DNA from: Piper betle
Lineage: Eukaryota > Streptophyta > Magnoliopsida > Piperales > Piperaceae
Direction of reading: 5' to 3'
NCBI GenBank assembly: GCA_033002965.1
Contig: JAURVB010014872.1
Span: 62,001-126,000 of the forward strand
DNA: 64,000 bases
Position numbers and translations under genes: made by a program. Positions 10,912 to 23,050 of the stretch are shown piece after piece (position 1 is the first letter of the stretch; the number at the start of each line of letters is the position of its first letter). The notes beneath the pieces were generated by a model, which was not told where the DNA came from, ran no database searches, and saw nothing but the letters and a program-made list of their open reading frames with translations.

Positions 10912-12845
10912 CTACTGAAGCTGGTAAAGATGGCTTGATAGCCTAGGAGCAACAATGGCATCCAGAGGAGTTGCTTTGGGCATGGTCAGACCCAATCCTT
11001 CACTCATGTCCACAGGTTCATTCCCCTGGGTCGCCATGTCGAAGCTGTGAAGAAGGCGAGCCAGTGTCAAATGCATAACTTGAACTGCAAATGAGATTCC
11101 TGGGCACATCCTCCTACCCGCCCCAAATGGAATGAACTGGAAATTTTGCCCTCTAAAATCTACATCTTTGTGGGTACTTAGGAACCTCTCTGGCTTGAAC
11201 TCGGATGGGTCCTCCCACACAATTGGGTCTCGGTGGATCCTCCACAGATTGAACAAGACTTGTGTGCCTGCTGGAACATAAAAACCTCCAACATTGCAGT
11301 CTTCAATTGCTTCATGAGGTACCGAAAGTGGTGCGGCAGGGTAAATGCGCAATGTTTCTTTGACAATGGCTTGAAGATATGGAAGGTTTCTAATGTCTGA
11401 TTCATCCACATTTCTTTCACTCCCCACAACACCATCCACTTCTTCTTGTGCCTTCTTTAGGACATGGCGGTTGTTTAGTAGCAGCGAGAGTGCCCAGGTC
11501 ATTGTAACATATGTGGTATCGCTTGCAGCAAGAATCATCGTCTGCACCATATACAATCGTATAGTCACGCAATAGTAGTGCAACATGTGATAATTAAACA
11601 ATATCATGTTAACAAATTTGTTTTTAATAAATATATGATTAATTAGAACCCAGATGGTAAAACAATAGCCGCCGATCAGTCATTATTTATTAGAGATTAA
11701 TTTCTTTTTATTCACAAAATCTTAACAACTACCTTGCTTCTCTGTCAAACTGCTCGTATAAATACTTTCTTGGTTACGACCACCATTGAAATAATTTACC
11801 ATGCAAGATTTGAATCAATATGCCTAACTGTAAACATTAAGTAGAGTTATTAATAACAAATTAATTACACATGCTATTATAATCTCACCAGTAAAGTTGC
11901 CTTCATGGTGAGCTCAGGATCGCAATCAGTCACCGGAAAACAATCGATCGTCGAAAGCATCACGTCGATGAGGTCCTGGCCTGCCGTCACACCCGTCGTC
12001 GTCCTCCGGCGGCGATGCTCCTCGATCCATCCAGTCGCTAGGGAGTCGAGCTTCCTCTCCGTCTCCTTCATGGCCCGAATATACCCTCCAATGTCCAACC
12101 ACTCCAAACATGGAATTGCATCCGAAGGAACCAGAACCCCCATCAAATAGAACAAGCTCTCAACGGCAGCCTTATACTCACCGGCCTCGTCATCCCCGTC
12201 GGCGTCCTCACCGTAGTAACGCTTTCCGGCCACCATCATGGCCACGTTATTAAAGGCGAGATCGGCGAGCCACTGCTTGAACTCCACCTTCACAGGCCGC
12301 CGGTGGTTCTTCTCCCAGAGGTGGTGCAACCGCCTAACACTCAAACTCACCTCCATGGCTCTGATTTGCTTCGTGAGCTCGAGTTGCCGGCCGGAGAGGA
12401 GTTGGAGGGTGGCCAGCTTCCTGGCCTCGCGCCAGTAGGCGCCGTATGGGGCGAGTCCGAACATGGAATAGTTGTAGGCAAGGAACTTGCCGGCGGCGAG
12501 GAGGGGGCGGGTGGCGATGGCCTTGTCGTTGACGGTGAGGCACTCCTTGGCCACCTCCCAGCTGCTGACCACCACCGTCCGGCGCTGGCCGATCCAGAGA
12601 GTGAAGGCCGGGCCGTAGCTGTCGGCCATGGCGCCGAGGTTCCTGGCCAGTGTTTGCTTCCCTCCGAGAAGGTGGAGATGGCCTAACAAAGGCCATCTTC
12701 CTCTTGGTTCTGGTGCTTCTTTGGATCTAGCTATCTTTTTTCGTTGTTTTTGTAAGAACCAATTTGGTAGGAAGCTAAAGATCAGACAGGAAATGGTGAT
12801 CATGAGGAGTGCAAGTACTAACGGTTGAAGTAGAAAAAGGTCCAT
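10912..12845 (-). CDS. CYP82: Cytochrome P450, CYP82 family, gene 1 (intact)
   Basis: Exon 1 is 11889-12845 (319 codons) and exon 2 is 10912-11541 (209 codons plus stop). A phase-0 intron of 347 bp has GTGAGA donor and GGTGCAG acceptor, giving 528 residues, normal for plant CYP82. The N-terminus has an ER membrane anchor (about 5-30), basic KQRKK and a proline-rich hinge (45-52). The C-helix WREAR is at 138-142, I-helix AASDT at 324-328, ExxR (ETLR) at 381-384, PERF at 436-439, and the haem loop [10 protein letters not shown] has its Cys at 465. It is expected to be an ER-bound monooxygenase using P450 reductase. The family includes alkaloid, flavonoid, coumarin and homoterpene enzymes, so the substrate is unknown. 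ATG context is AAAAACATGG. All signature residues are present and there is no frameshift. Confidence 0.95.
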
Positions 12846-12886
12846 GTTTTTGGGAAGGGAATGCGGATAGCTATTGTACCCGAGAG

Positions 12887-12919
12887 CTATATAGGGGCCT
12901 TGTTCATAAGGTTTATATA
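12887..12919 (-). promoter_or_regulatory. Core promoter of P450 gene 1, two TATA boxes
   Basis: On the minus strand a TATATAAA box (12912-12919) lies 67 bp before the ATG, and a weaker CTATATAG (12887-12894) lies 42 bp before it. The distal box would give a leader of about 35-40 nt. No upstream ATG lies in that leader. Confidence 0.6.
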
Positions 12920-13013
12920 GTGAAGTACGGTTTGCTTTTCCTCAAAATCAAAAGTATAGATAATGGGAGTACATATGGGGACGTTCTTTGATCTTGCGTT
13001 TCCAACACTGCAA

Positions 13014-13509
13014 AGACAAAAATTAAGGTTATATAAGACGTAGTAAGAGGATACAGATGCCGGAGATTTTGGCCTCTCATTTTTCAACAAAGACAAAAAT
13101 TAAGGTTGGATAAGACGTAGTAAGAGGATACAGATACCGGAGATCTTGTCCACTCATTTTTGAACAAAGATCAATCTGGATAGCTGATCAGGACAACAAA
13201 ATCTAACCACTAGGTTATCTTCCGAAAAAATTTTCGATCTTTATTTTTTTTCATCCTTCAATTTATAATTTTTATTTTCCTCCGTTGGGCAGCGTACATA
13301 CGCAACGCAAGTCAAGGTCTCTTTGTTCATATAGTGAAGTACGGTTTTCTTTTCCTCAAAGTGAAAAGCATATGGGAGAACATATGGTGACGTTCTTAGA
13401 TCTTGCGTTTCCAACACCACAAAGACAAAAATTAAGGTTGGATAAGACGTAGTAAGGGGATACAGATGTCGGAGATTTTGGCCGCTTATACATACTTAGA
13501 GCAAGTCAA
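13014..13509 (-). promoter_or_regulatory. Triplicated upstream promoter module of gene 1
   Basis: The segment around AAAATTAAGGTT(A/G)(T/G)ATAAGACGTAG occurs three times: near 13014-13090, 13091-13167 and 13428-13490. The third copy sits in a longer duplicate (from about 13322) that repeats the promoter-proximal TATAGTGAAGTACGG region. Genes 2, 3 and 4 have one copy each. Two W-box-like TTGACT motifs (13310-13315, 13504-13509, minus strand) accompany the array. Any regulatory role is inference. Confidence 0.55.
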
Positions 13510-14506
13510 GGTCTCTTTGTTTTTACAAATAAAATAAAATATAAGTCGCAAAGAATATTATGTACAGTCGAGCATACTTGGAATATGATGCAGGTTATCC
13601 AATAATATTTATTATTAAAATATTTTATTTATTTTTATTTTTAATAGATTTGTATGTAATTTTCATATTTTATTTTTTGAGTATTTTGAAAATATTTTTA
13701 TTTGTTGCCTACAAGCAATAGGCTAACTTTCTTGTACTTTGATGAATTTTTTTTATGATGATTCGATTGCATGCCGGCCTTTATCTATTTAGGTTTGTTT
13801 TTTATTTTTTAGAAAGTGATAATTTAGATCATTTTCTTCTGCATCATCGGGTGGAAGTGCTTTTATTGCATCATTTGGTGGAAATACGTTTGTTGGTTTC
13901 GTATATCGAACATCAATAATTATTTTTTTTAATAAATTGAACAAAAATAATGATTTTATAAATCTTTATTTTGTATCATAATAAATTAAATACATAAAGG
14001 CACGTATAGAATAAAAAAAGTGAAGGAACTAACACAAATAAATCTTTTTCCATTTATTAATTTATTTGGTTTGATCGGTTTCGTCCAAAAACCCACCAAA
14101 CATACTAAATTAAGTTTGTTGATTTTCATTTTTAACCGAACTACGACAACCAACCGACATGTAACCGAATTATTGGAATGAATTTAGTTCAGTCGGTTTG
14201 GTCATGCCCTCAACCCAAAGTCCGGATCATCAGGCTTGCTCACTCATTGATTACCACTTGGCAAGTCCAGTTAATGCAACATGTAGGCCTTGGTTTGGAT
14301 GAGATTTGGGCCCCACACATTAAAAGTTATTTTGGTTTGGCCTCACAAACAAAACCGGGTTAGAAATTCTCTCTTTTAACTTTCATCTTCCCACAAGGGT
14401 GATGAGTTGGAACTTGGAAGCCACCGTCACCCACTCGGCCTTGTGACACGCCAACACCCACCTTGCCGCCACCCAGTCATTGTTGTAGGGGATGAGATGT
14501 ATATTA
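13510..14506. other. Upstream flank of gene 1, no gene
   Basis: AT-rich sequence matching the upstream flanks of genes 2, 3 and 4. About 430 bp present in U2 (34245-34665) and U3 (40960-41380) is missing here, with the break in a T-rich run near 13925. No RNA gene or conserved frame is seen. Confidence 0.65.
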
Positions 14507-14933
14507 CGATTATAGTTCTTGGATTTGTTGACGGGTATGGAGGTGGTAGTGCTTCTTCCTGGGCGAATGGTCGGCGTCTTGGTGTCCCCCGGAGCTGCCT
14601 TCCATGTCATCACTCCCAGATCTGCTCTCATACACTTCTCTATTTTTGTTGCCGTTGATGTTATTGTTGGTGGTCTGGGTTTTAGCTTTTGCACGCTCCC
14701 ATTGGACAGCTTTCTACATTCTGGTTTGCCCCATCAAACAAGGAACTCCAGTAGGATGGAGTGCAATGAGGATGAAGAAGGGGGTGGTGGTAGTGTACCA
14801 AGTGGAGGGAGAGTCCGGGGAGGAGCTGAAGATGCAATTGGTGACAACGACGGCAATGGGGGAGGGGGCCATGGCACCGGTGAGCATTTTGAAGGGGATG
14901 TTGGCTGCCACCATTCTTGCACTGGAGGCTTCC
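14507..14933 (-). pseudogene. HD-ZIP class IV homeobox gene fragment (ANL2/HDG-like), copy 1
   Basis: Read on the minus strand, the N-terminal part gives ARMVAANIPF..LTGAMAPS, and after a frameshift a PGLSL-like motif. A second frame (14513-14632) reads YESRSGSDDMEGSSGG then PRKKHYHLHTRQQIQEL. This order is that of ANL2/HDG HD-ZIP IV proteins: ARIVADIP..TGAIAQ, SPGLSLAL, ESRSGSDNM, then the homeodomain start RKKRYHRHTPQQIQELE. The Glu after QEL is TAA here. Immediately after the next codon's TC lies GTAATA, possibly an old splice donor. The rest of the homeodomain, leucine zipper and START domain are absent. The 5' end is cut at 14934 by an LTR-like terminus. This is a dead gene fragment carried along with the P450. 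Confidence 0.75.
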
Positions 14934-17900
14934 CGTAACACCTGGATTTGGTTTGATTTGGCCGAAAAGAAAACCGAATCGAATTGGTAAATTTTGAGAT
15001 ATTAATTTATAATTTACTAAATTTACAAACTGATGCAAGAAAGACCTAAATACTAAGGTTTCTAAAGACGAACTTGAAGGAATCTAATCCATAAACAACA
15101 CAAAAAATGCATGTATAATGCTTAGGGTTTGGTTCATTCAAGTAGGACATCTAAATAAGTTGAATTTGCATAAGAGACTAAGTTTCTAAATAAAATTCAG
15201 TAGAGCCTCCTCATTAAATAAAATTATAGAAAATTTACACAGCTTATATAATTATTATTTAATTACAGAATAGTCTTAGAAAAATTTATAATATCATTTA
15301 GCATTCACAAAAGTATTTATAAGGCATTACACCACATTCTCATATCATTTACATTATATTTAACACAAATTTTACATTCATGAGTTTGTTGGCTTACCTA
15401 CAAGTACAAATCATAGAAGCACCTCCAATATATATTCCTTCTTTGCTATGTGTACCTAAACAAGTAACAAAATTTTGCTTGTTTATATTATTTAACCATC
15501 AGTTTTAGAACTCCGAGGCTTGGAGAAATTGGCTAATAAGGCCTGATCATAATTGCAAGAAACCGTATACATGGATTGGATAATAGCTCACAGTAACATG
15601 CAGATAATGTGATCAATAAGGCATAGCAGATAATCATTGAACATTGCATGGTCTAGATATAGTCGATGAAGGCATACACATGTTGAAATATACATACACT
15701 AGTAACATGTAGTAACCTGATATCATATACACAATTGCCAATCTAACACCACAAGTGGGTGTCGACCGAACCGCTTGGTGACGTCATGCTCATCCACCTC
15801 GTGTGTAAGCCAAAATCCAAAAATATAATACATATATAAGGTTTAGGCATAGACATTTAAGTAGCGCTAAAGTAAGAGTTCAAGTGGATCTTGTAATTTA
15901 TAAAATCTCATTAAGGGATCTCATCCTTGAGGTTTTATCAAACCGTAAGTTTAATTAAATGACCTGTAGATAGTAGGATCAAATAAAATATCACTAACTT
16001 CATTCTTTGATTTAAATCAAATCACATGAGCTAAGCAGATGATATAGGAGAAAAGAGTCCTAATGAACCTAAGAAGAGCTCATTGACCAACCACGGCAAG
16101 CCCAACGAGTGGCCTAGCTATGCAGACAGCTATATGACCCTGTATGATGAATGCATGCAATACATAAAGATTTATATATGTAGCAAGAATGTATGACATA
16201 CAATAAGAAATTAAATAATACACAATTGATTTAATCTGATAGTCGTGTTCATATGTGAATTCTGATATCGTGAAACAAGTTGAACAAGTTAATAAATTAA
16301 GTGCTTAAATGATAAGTGTGATGTTGGCATATTAGGAACATTAAGTGGGCATAAACCAGCTCAATTAAGACATCAGATGATGTTAGGGTGTTTGGGGATC
16401 TTGACACAAAAGCTTGAGGTATCCTAACATACTACACAATAGCGTAATAGTTAAATTATTATTAAAATAATCAAATCTAATTGGTAAATTAGTTAACCCA
16501 ACGATTAGATCACCAAGACGAATTGAGATCCGAAACATAATAGATGTTGAATCGGACAAATTTAGTTGGCTCCAATGGAGCGAATTGAGATATCATCATC
16601 ACCCAACCCAACTATGCATATAAAAATTTTTATTAATTAAAAATTTTATCATTTATTCAAATAATTTCATTGTGAATTAATTAAGATTATATAGTAAGTT
16701 CATTTTATAATATAACTTGCACAAAAATTATTATTACATTACTTATTTAACTAATTAATATTTGGCGTGCTACCTGAGATGACTTGGGCGCAACCCAAAT
16801 TTATAAAATTAAATATTTTTGTATTTATAACCTTGATTAGGTGATTTAGGTGATGTTTTACCATTCACAATCAACAAACACACAAAATACAACTCAAATA
16901 TCAATAAAGATATAATAAATTTTATATAAAAATCAAAATTTTATACGATCTAATAATAAAAATATATTGAATAGTATATCAAAATGATATGAAATGCATG
17001 ATCTAACAAGAGTTTACATGTAACAATGCAAATCACGCAAAACAACTAAATAAAAGGTAAGAAAAGCCTCCCGGAGGAAGAGGAAGAAAAGGGGGAAGAA
17101 AAGGGAGAAAAGGGAGAAAGAGAGGAAGAAAATGGGGGGGGGGAAGGGGAAAGAGGGAAGAAGGGGAGGGTGGTGACTAGGAGGAAGGGGGAAGAGGAGA
17201 AGAGAAAAAAAGGGTGGCTAGGGTTCAAAAAAAAAACCTTATCCAACGCTAGCACAAATGTGCCCTGAGAGTGCCTTTGCGTCTCACACTGGGATGCATG
17301 TGCACAACATCCGAGGGCAAAAAGGCACCGGGAGGGCACCTTTGTGCTCAACACTTTTGCCGTGACAAAGAGAAAAGAGGGAAAGAAAAGAAAGAGGAGG
17401 AAGGGAAAATAAAAGAAAAGGGGAAGGACAACTTTTAATACGCCGAGGATGCATTCGACACAACTCTAGCACGACTTGCGCCCTAGGCTACCTAAAACAC
17501 TTAAAACCATAATAAGGTTACAACTAGGTAATTGGGGCCGACCAAATAATACTCAATGGTGGACACGCCCAATGCTGATGTCCATAACATCGCATAAGGA
17601 CCCTCTTAACACCAACCCAATCAAATCAAACTAATTGCACATTCCCAAGTCAAATAAAACATGAAACTGATCATAAAAATGGCATACCAACAGACCGAAT
17701 TTTATGCTTCCTCCAACAACTCATCAAAATTCATAAAAAAAACTAAATCTTTCTTCCTCCCACACATCAATCTCTCCATCCTCGATTTCTTCTTACCATG
17801 GTAGAACATGTAGCATCATGAATCAGCACTACTGGAGTTTTTTGTTTTTTGTTTTTCTTAGATAAAAGAAATTGGAATGATGGATGACAACCGAGTTCAT

Positions 17901-18987
17901 TAGAAGAAAAAAGGGATAACAAACACACCGGAAAGGGAGAAGGTGAAATTTACGTCGATTGATGATTGTGAACCAGGAAATATTTTTAAAGAGTGAACCA
18001 AAATTTATCTAAATCTAGACCCAAGTTGTCAGACCAAGTTGCATTCACTCTAGTTGACAAATGGTGAGTAAGGAGCGAACAAGCCTGGTAAATACGTGGC
18101 ACCTACGTGCCTGTGATCCAGACTCGTCGACCCAAACTTCCTCCTTGCTGCAGATTTGCAGGTGGGCCACCCCGTCTGACACGTGCACCTGCCATGCCTG
18201 CTATGTGGGCCGCCAAGGCTCCTCCGGACGTGGTTTACATGCATGGCAGTGTGTTCTAGCCGAACGCCCTGCTCAAATATCAACCCCACATATGTCAGGC
18301 GATGCTCCCCACATGGTTATGCCCACATCAGCAGCACCATTTGCGTAATCTGCTGTTGTGGCAGTCCATCCAAGTGCCATGTCAGCAATCCTTTTGGCCT
18401 CTGAACTTCCCACGACATTCATAATCAGCTCCCTCCAGGGAGCTCATATCTCCTCTGGTGAGTGGAAATTTAGGTGCCGCCCAACGCCACCAACTGCATT
18501 TCATAATTTTGTAAAGAAATATCGGAAAAATTTTTGAAATATGGTCCTCTTAACACTAAATTATCAAAAGAAGGCTTTTTCTCCAATGAGATTGGCCACT
18601 ATGCCAACTAAATATCCTTCTTTTGTCTCCCCTCCTAGTCGTTCACCTAATCACCTGCCCGCGAAGAGTTCGCAAATTGCTAGCAAATCAACTACACTTG
18701 GCTTTAATGGCTTCACCCGGTTAAACTCGTAGTGCATTTGATGAGTTATGCTCCTGCTATGCTTCTTGGCCTTCCCGTGGCCACTCCTGCCTACTTCGTT
18801 TCTTCGGGTATTGCTTTATACACCATAAACCAATGCTTCTATTATAAGTGTTCGTGATACTGATGTTTCGTTATATGACTTCTTTGAGACTTGTGTTGAG
18901 CAACAAGCGCTCTGCCGATTGGCCGCTCTAAAAAATAAAACTTGATGTGTTGATTCGAATGTAACCTGTGATAACGGGGATTTTGTC
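14934..18987. mobile_element. B1 block: decayed LTR-retroelement sequence, probably Ty3 type
   Basis: It begins CGTAACACCTGG, a degraded form of the TGTAACACCC terminus common in plant Ty3 LTRs (intact as TGTAACACTC at 60284). The sequence is collinear with 42383-46883. Relative to B2, about 500 bp is missing near 15530. The ACACGTG/ACGTGG-rich segment at 18061-18480 has short open frames but no recognisable protein. No gag or pol domains are seen, so the Ty3 label rests on the terminus and general resemblance. Confidence 0.4.
17071..17211. repeat. Polypurine tract
   Basis: About 140 bp almost entirely G and A, including a run of nine G. The homologous tract is at 44980-45125. Small Ser/Pro-rich minus-strand frames across it are artefacts of composition. 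Confidence 0.85.
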
Positions 18988-18992
18988 AAGGT
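18988..18992. other. Empty insertion site (AAGGT) matching the solo LTR site in B2
   Basis: Here GTCAAGGTGCTATTA is continuous. In B2 the AAGGT is duplicated on either side of a 970-bp element (46889-47858). This copy is the unoccupied state. Confidence 0.9.
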
Positions 18993-20493
18993 GCTATTAC
19001 TTATAAACGTCATGCTCTTAGTACGAAAGATAAATAAAGAGCAAATCACACCGGAAAATTTTACATGGTTCATCATCGATTTTAATGTGAGATCCAACTC
19101 AGTCCATTTGTGATTTTTACTCATAATCCATTAATGTTCCTTACTTTTACACTTTAAAATAATTATTAATTTTTTTGTCACTTTAATTCTTTGACTCCAA
19201 ATAATAGCTCGTCCCTTGAAAGCTTCAAATTGGTGTTTGCAATGCTTCGAACCAAACCATACTGGGTTTGCAAGTCAGCTAGCCTAGGTCTCGAACTCAG
19301 TCATTGATCGTGGGCAGTAGTTTGCTTGGAGGATAGCAGTCATGGACGTTAAACGAGGTCCACGCTAAGCAGGTAGGAGCTAATCAGGTCCAAAGCCTTA
19401 TCTTCCCCTTCTCTTCTTCTCCAGTCGCTTCTCCTTCTTCTTGGCACCGTGGGTATGCAGGTTCTTCTTCAGTGCCGTCAACGGTCCTCCGACGACTAGC
19501 GGCAATTAGCTTTGGTAGTAAAGGCTCCTCTCCTTGGCAAGCCTCCCAGTGCAGCAACCGCAGCAAGACTTCCTCACTTCTTTTCCTCTAGCGACCAGCG
19601 GCTATTAGCTTCGGCAGATAGCAATGCCGTTATGAAGGCTCCTCTCCTCGGCAAGCCTCCCAATGCAGCAACCACTGCATGACTTCCTCGCTTTTTTGGG
19701 ACTTCTTCCTTCTCCGGCGAAGGCAACAACTTGAGGGCGTTCGAGCAGGCAGCAAGGTGTTGTTATGATCAGACTCCTACATGTGATCGTGCAATGTCTA
19801 TGAGGCGGCTACGTCCACGTGGTGAAACTCCGACTTCGGTTGTAACCAGAAGATGGTGACGGTGCTAGGTAGTGATGCTTCTCGGCTGCAGCAATCCTCT
19901 AAGCAACGGACGACGGCCAGAGAATGGTGACGTAGGGCAGCGAGGCTTCACAACAAGTAAGCTCTTCTCTGTGGTCTGGACTGTTGGAACCGTATGCAAA
20001 AAAGAAGGAGCGAGGAGGCCAAGGATTGAACGCTCCAACGTTCGGGAACTGAACTCCCGAGCGATCGGGTCGTTGTGAAGAAAAAACTGCTTAACTAAGG
20101 AAGTGAATGCTCGACCGCAGGCGACGCGAACACAACACGGGCTACGCGGGTTCTCCTTGGGACGATTTTTTGTGTATTTAAATTATATATCATTCTTTTC
20201 TTCAACATGTAGTATGTGTAACCTATTTTTTCATAATAATGAAGGTTCCATGGTGCTATAAGAGGATTTTATTCTAGGTTGAGAGAGAGATGTAATTTTA
20301 TTATAAACTGCAATTTGTGATTCTTCTTCATACGAAAATTTATCTTTGTGCTTTTTTACCCTCGAGTTTAGGGGGTTTTCATGTTAATTTTTTTATATCT
20401 TTTGTTTTCAATATTTTGTTTTAGTTGTCGGTGCTGTTGTAGTGTTTAACTCTTAGGACACAAAGAACACTTCGTTTTAGCGTAAGACGTTAG
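18993..20493. other. B1 unrecognised spacer with an internal direct repeat
   Basis: No gene is recognised. Two imperfect copies of about 105 bp containing GGCTCCTCTCC(T/C)(C/T)GGCAAGCC lie near 19489-19590 and 19595-19695. B2 lacks about 520 bp (19110-19630) and keeps only one copy. The later part (19700-20480) matches 48060-48830 and may be leader sequence of the adjoining copia element. Confidence 0.5.
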
Positions 20494-20870
20494 GTTATAC
20501 AGCGAGGGGGCCATGGATGAAGTGCAAGGAATGGGTTTGCTTAAGGGTCTAAAGGCATGTCTTCGCAACTTCTGGAAGTATTGCGTTCTTAGCAAGCAAA
20601 CAAAAGTATAGCTTGGATCACCCGCGTCTCATACTAGTAGTCTTTGACTATGTTCATACCTATGTATGGTGGCCATCATCTATAAAATCTCATGGTGGTA
20701 GTGCTTATTTTATTACCTTTATGGATGATTTTTCAAGAAATATTTGGGTATACTTCATTAAGCACAAGGATGAAGTTTACTCCATGTTCAAACAAATGGA
20801 AGGTGGAAGTGGAAACTCAAACTTGAAGGAAGTTCAAGTATTTGAAGTCTAATAATAGAGGTGAGTACAA
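20494..20870 (+). pseudogene. Ty1/copia pre-integrase and integrase remnant, copy 1
   Basis: Fragmentary plus-strand frames read GLLKGLKACLRNF..YCVLSKQTKV (gag-pre-integrase) and then the integrase core with GGSAYFITFMDDFSRNIWVYF and KHKDEVY. The second catalytic Asp is present. The HTDVWG motif reads HTYVWW, so the first catalytic Asp is lost, and B2 shares this change. Stop codons interrupt the region. It ends in the inverted LTR copy at 20890. Confidence 0.8.
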
Positions 20871-20889
20871 GTATGAGTTTGTTGGAGTT

Positions 20890-21295
20890 TGTTATGTTTT
20901 GACAAGGTCACATACAATGAATACACAAAGAGTTAGCATGGACCCCCAAAATAAGAGGATGAACCACGAACTATCTACTATAATCAAATTATGGTTACAC
21001 ACATCTTCATTAAGAGTATACAACAAACTTGTGGTATATAAAAAGATCTTCACCAAACAATGGTAGAATATAAGGAATAAGAAAAAAATTTTCATTCTCT
21101 CTCTCTCACATCAGGCGAATAGGAAATATCATATTCATCATCTGACAAACTTCAATCATCAGACATAATTAATAATATATAATTTCCAACTCGGAAATAC
21201 ATCCAATTTGGAGCAACCACAATCTCCAGTTAGATAACAAACTTTAATTGGAAAGAAACATACCTTCCAACTAGAGAACAAACATTAATTAGGTA
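20890..21295 (-). mobile_element. Inverted copy of the copia LTR (left arm of a long inverted repeat)
   Basis: The reverse complement of this segment matches 21372-21775 with few mismatches over about 400 bp. It interrupts the integrase remnant; the word TGAAGTCTAATAATAGAGG occurs on both sides (about 20842 and 21319), which suggests a template-switch or complex insertion. Confidence 0.85.
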
Positions 21296-21371
21296 TTGAG
21301 TTTATACTCACCTCTGTTGAAGTCTAATAATAGAGGTGAGTCCAATTGGGCTTTAAACTTGGAAGATGAGT
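21296..21371. other. Loop of the inverted LTR pair
   Basis: About 76 bp containing a second copy of the integrase-derived word TGAAGTCTAATAATAGAGG and a short inverted ACTCACCTCTG/CAGAGGTGAGT-type match. Confidence 0.6.
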
Positions 21372-21807
21372 TTACCTAATTAATGTTTGTTCTCTAGTTG
21401 GAAGGTATGTTTCTTTGCAATTAAAGTTTGTTATCTAACTGGAGACTGTGGTTGCTCCAAATTGGATGTATTTCCCAGTTGGAAATTATATATTATTAAT
21501 TATGTCTGATGATTGGAGTTTGTTAGATGATGAATATGATATTTCCTATTCGCCTGAGAGAGAGAGAATGAAAATTTTTTTTCTTATTCCTTGTATTCTA
21601 CCATTGTTTGGTGAAGATCTTTTTATATACCGCAAGTTTGTTGTATACTCTTAATGAAGATGTGTGTACCCATAATTTGATTATAGTAGATAGTTCGAGG
21701 TTCATCCTCTTATTTTGGGGGTCCATGCTAACTCTTTGTGTATTCATTGTATGTGACCTTGTCAAAACATAACAAAAGAATTAAGGGATTTTGCGTGTTA
21801 AAATTCA
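21367..21807 (+). mobile_element. Ty1/copia-type LTR, copy 2, with primer site
   Basis: A 441-bp LTR from TGAGTTT to AAATTCA, near-complementary termini. It is followed by AACAAG and a primer-like TGGTATTGAGAG at 21814, near the tRNA-Met pattern TGGTATCAGAG. It is homologous to 49877-50338 and to 1-231. Confidence 0.75.
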
Positions 21808-21909
21808 AACAAGTGGTATTGAGAGGTTGGTTCGTTGGATGCATCATGGAAGAGCCTAGATCAAGGATCAATGGCTCATGGAGCTTTCTTGAGAAGATCA
21901 AGATTGTTT

Positions 21910-22168
21910 GTGTAACACCCTAAATCCGGTTCACGCTTGCGAAACAAACTAGAATGTCACTAGTCCCGATTAGGTTGACATTAGATGAAGAAATTAATTG
22001 TTATGCATGGATGAATGCACATAACCCTAATATACTACTATATGGATGATTTGTCAACTAATTCACAAACCAAAATAATTCTAATAAAATCAATAAAAAT
22101 TCTTAAATTAAAACGGATAGAGTCTCACCAAAAATTACAAGTAGGGACCACTCTGTCAAAACAACATA

Positions 22169-22206
<38 letters not shown>

Positions 22207-23050
22207 CATTGTCATTCACACAAAATTCTAATTTGCTGCATAAGTCATTTTGAATCTAGGGTCTTAACCTACTTACTATACATATTTAATATCTTAATAT
22301 ATTTACTAAAACATATATATTAGCATGTCCTCATTAGACATTTTCTACTGAAGCAAATATCATATCACAACACATCATCATGTATTACATTTCATCGCAT
22401 CATTCTCAATGTAACAAAATTATAACAAAAATATTAACCACTCTATCATCTAACATGTGTGTGCAAGAGACATCACTGCTCCTCCATTCTGGCTGGCACA
22501 TCCTACTCATGATCATCACCTACATATATTTTAAAAACATGTTAGTAATGAGTGTTATTGGTCTAAAAATAAATAATATCAAACTAGCTATGAGAGCTAA
22601 CTATCATATGAAGAAAAACATTCATATACTTCATCAAAACTCTCTAAAGGGCACCTATTAAGGAGCCACCAGGCTACAGACCTAGTAGTATCCCGAACTG
22701 ACTACTTTGCTAATGCCTCTCTTAGCAGTTTTTCTCATTTCATTTTCTGGTCCATGGGGACTTCTAGCATATCTTAAGCCCTTTCATTTCCTCCATAATT
22801 CTCTTCGCCTTTAGCACTTTTTGAGCCACAAGTCCCAATGTGCACTGTACTTAATAGTACCATAAACCTCCACGTTGTCTGAGTGTGAGGAACTCAAACA
22901 TAGAGTTGTCGGGATCCCCGGGAATAGAACAACCCGCTCACTAATATAGAGTCAGCTTTGGCTATCACATGTACCTACTCATGGTACATGCAAGTCGGAT
23001 TTTCCATCTCTCATCTTACTAAAAACTTGATAAAATTATATATATAGGCT
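21910..23050. mobile_element. LTR-like element with TGTAACACCC terminus, C1 copy
   Basis: It starts TGTAACACCCTAAATCCGG, as many plant Ty3 LTRs do. It shows loose similarity to B-block and U4-flank sequence (near 43275 and 61100), with segments such as AGTAATGAGTGTTA. A (TA)n tract at 22173-22204 is absent from the C2 copy. About 370 bp at the right end is missing relative to C2 (51490-51860). No coding domain is seen. Confidence 0.4.

Noticed and set aside
11905..12686. Open frames antisense to P450 exon 1 (also at 32453, 39226 and 57458)
   Set aside because: They exist because the GC-rich exon 1 lacks stops in other frames. They recur only where the P450 exon recurs and match no family.
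17046..17354. Ser/Pro/Phe-rich minus-strand frame
   Set aside because: By-product of the polypurine tract.
18061..18348. Cys/Ser-rich frame of about 95 codons, also at 45948-46292
   Set aside because: The frame is not conserved between B1 and B2 (different frames open in each) and lies in LTR-like sequence.
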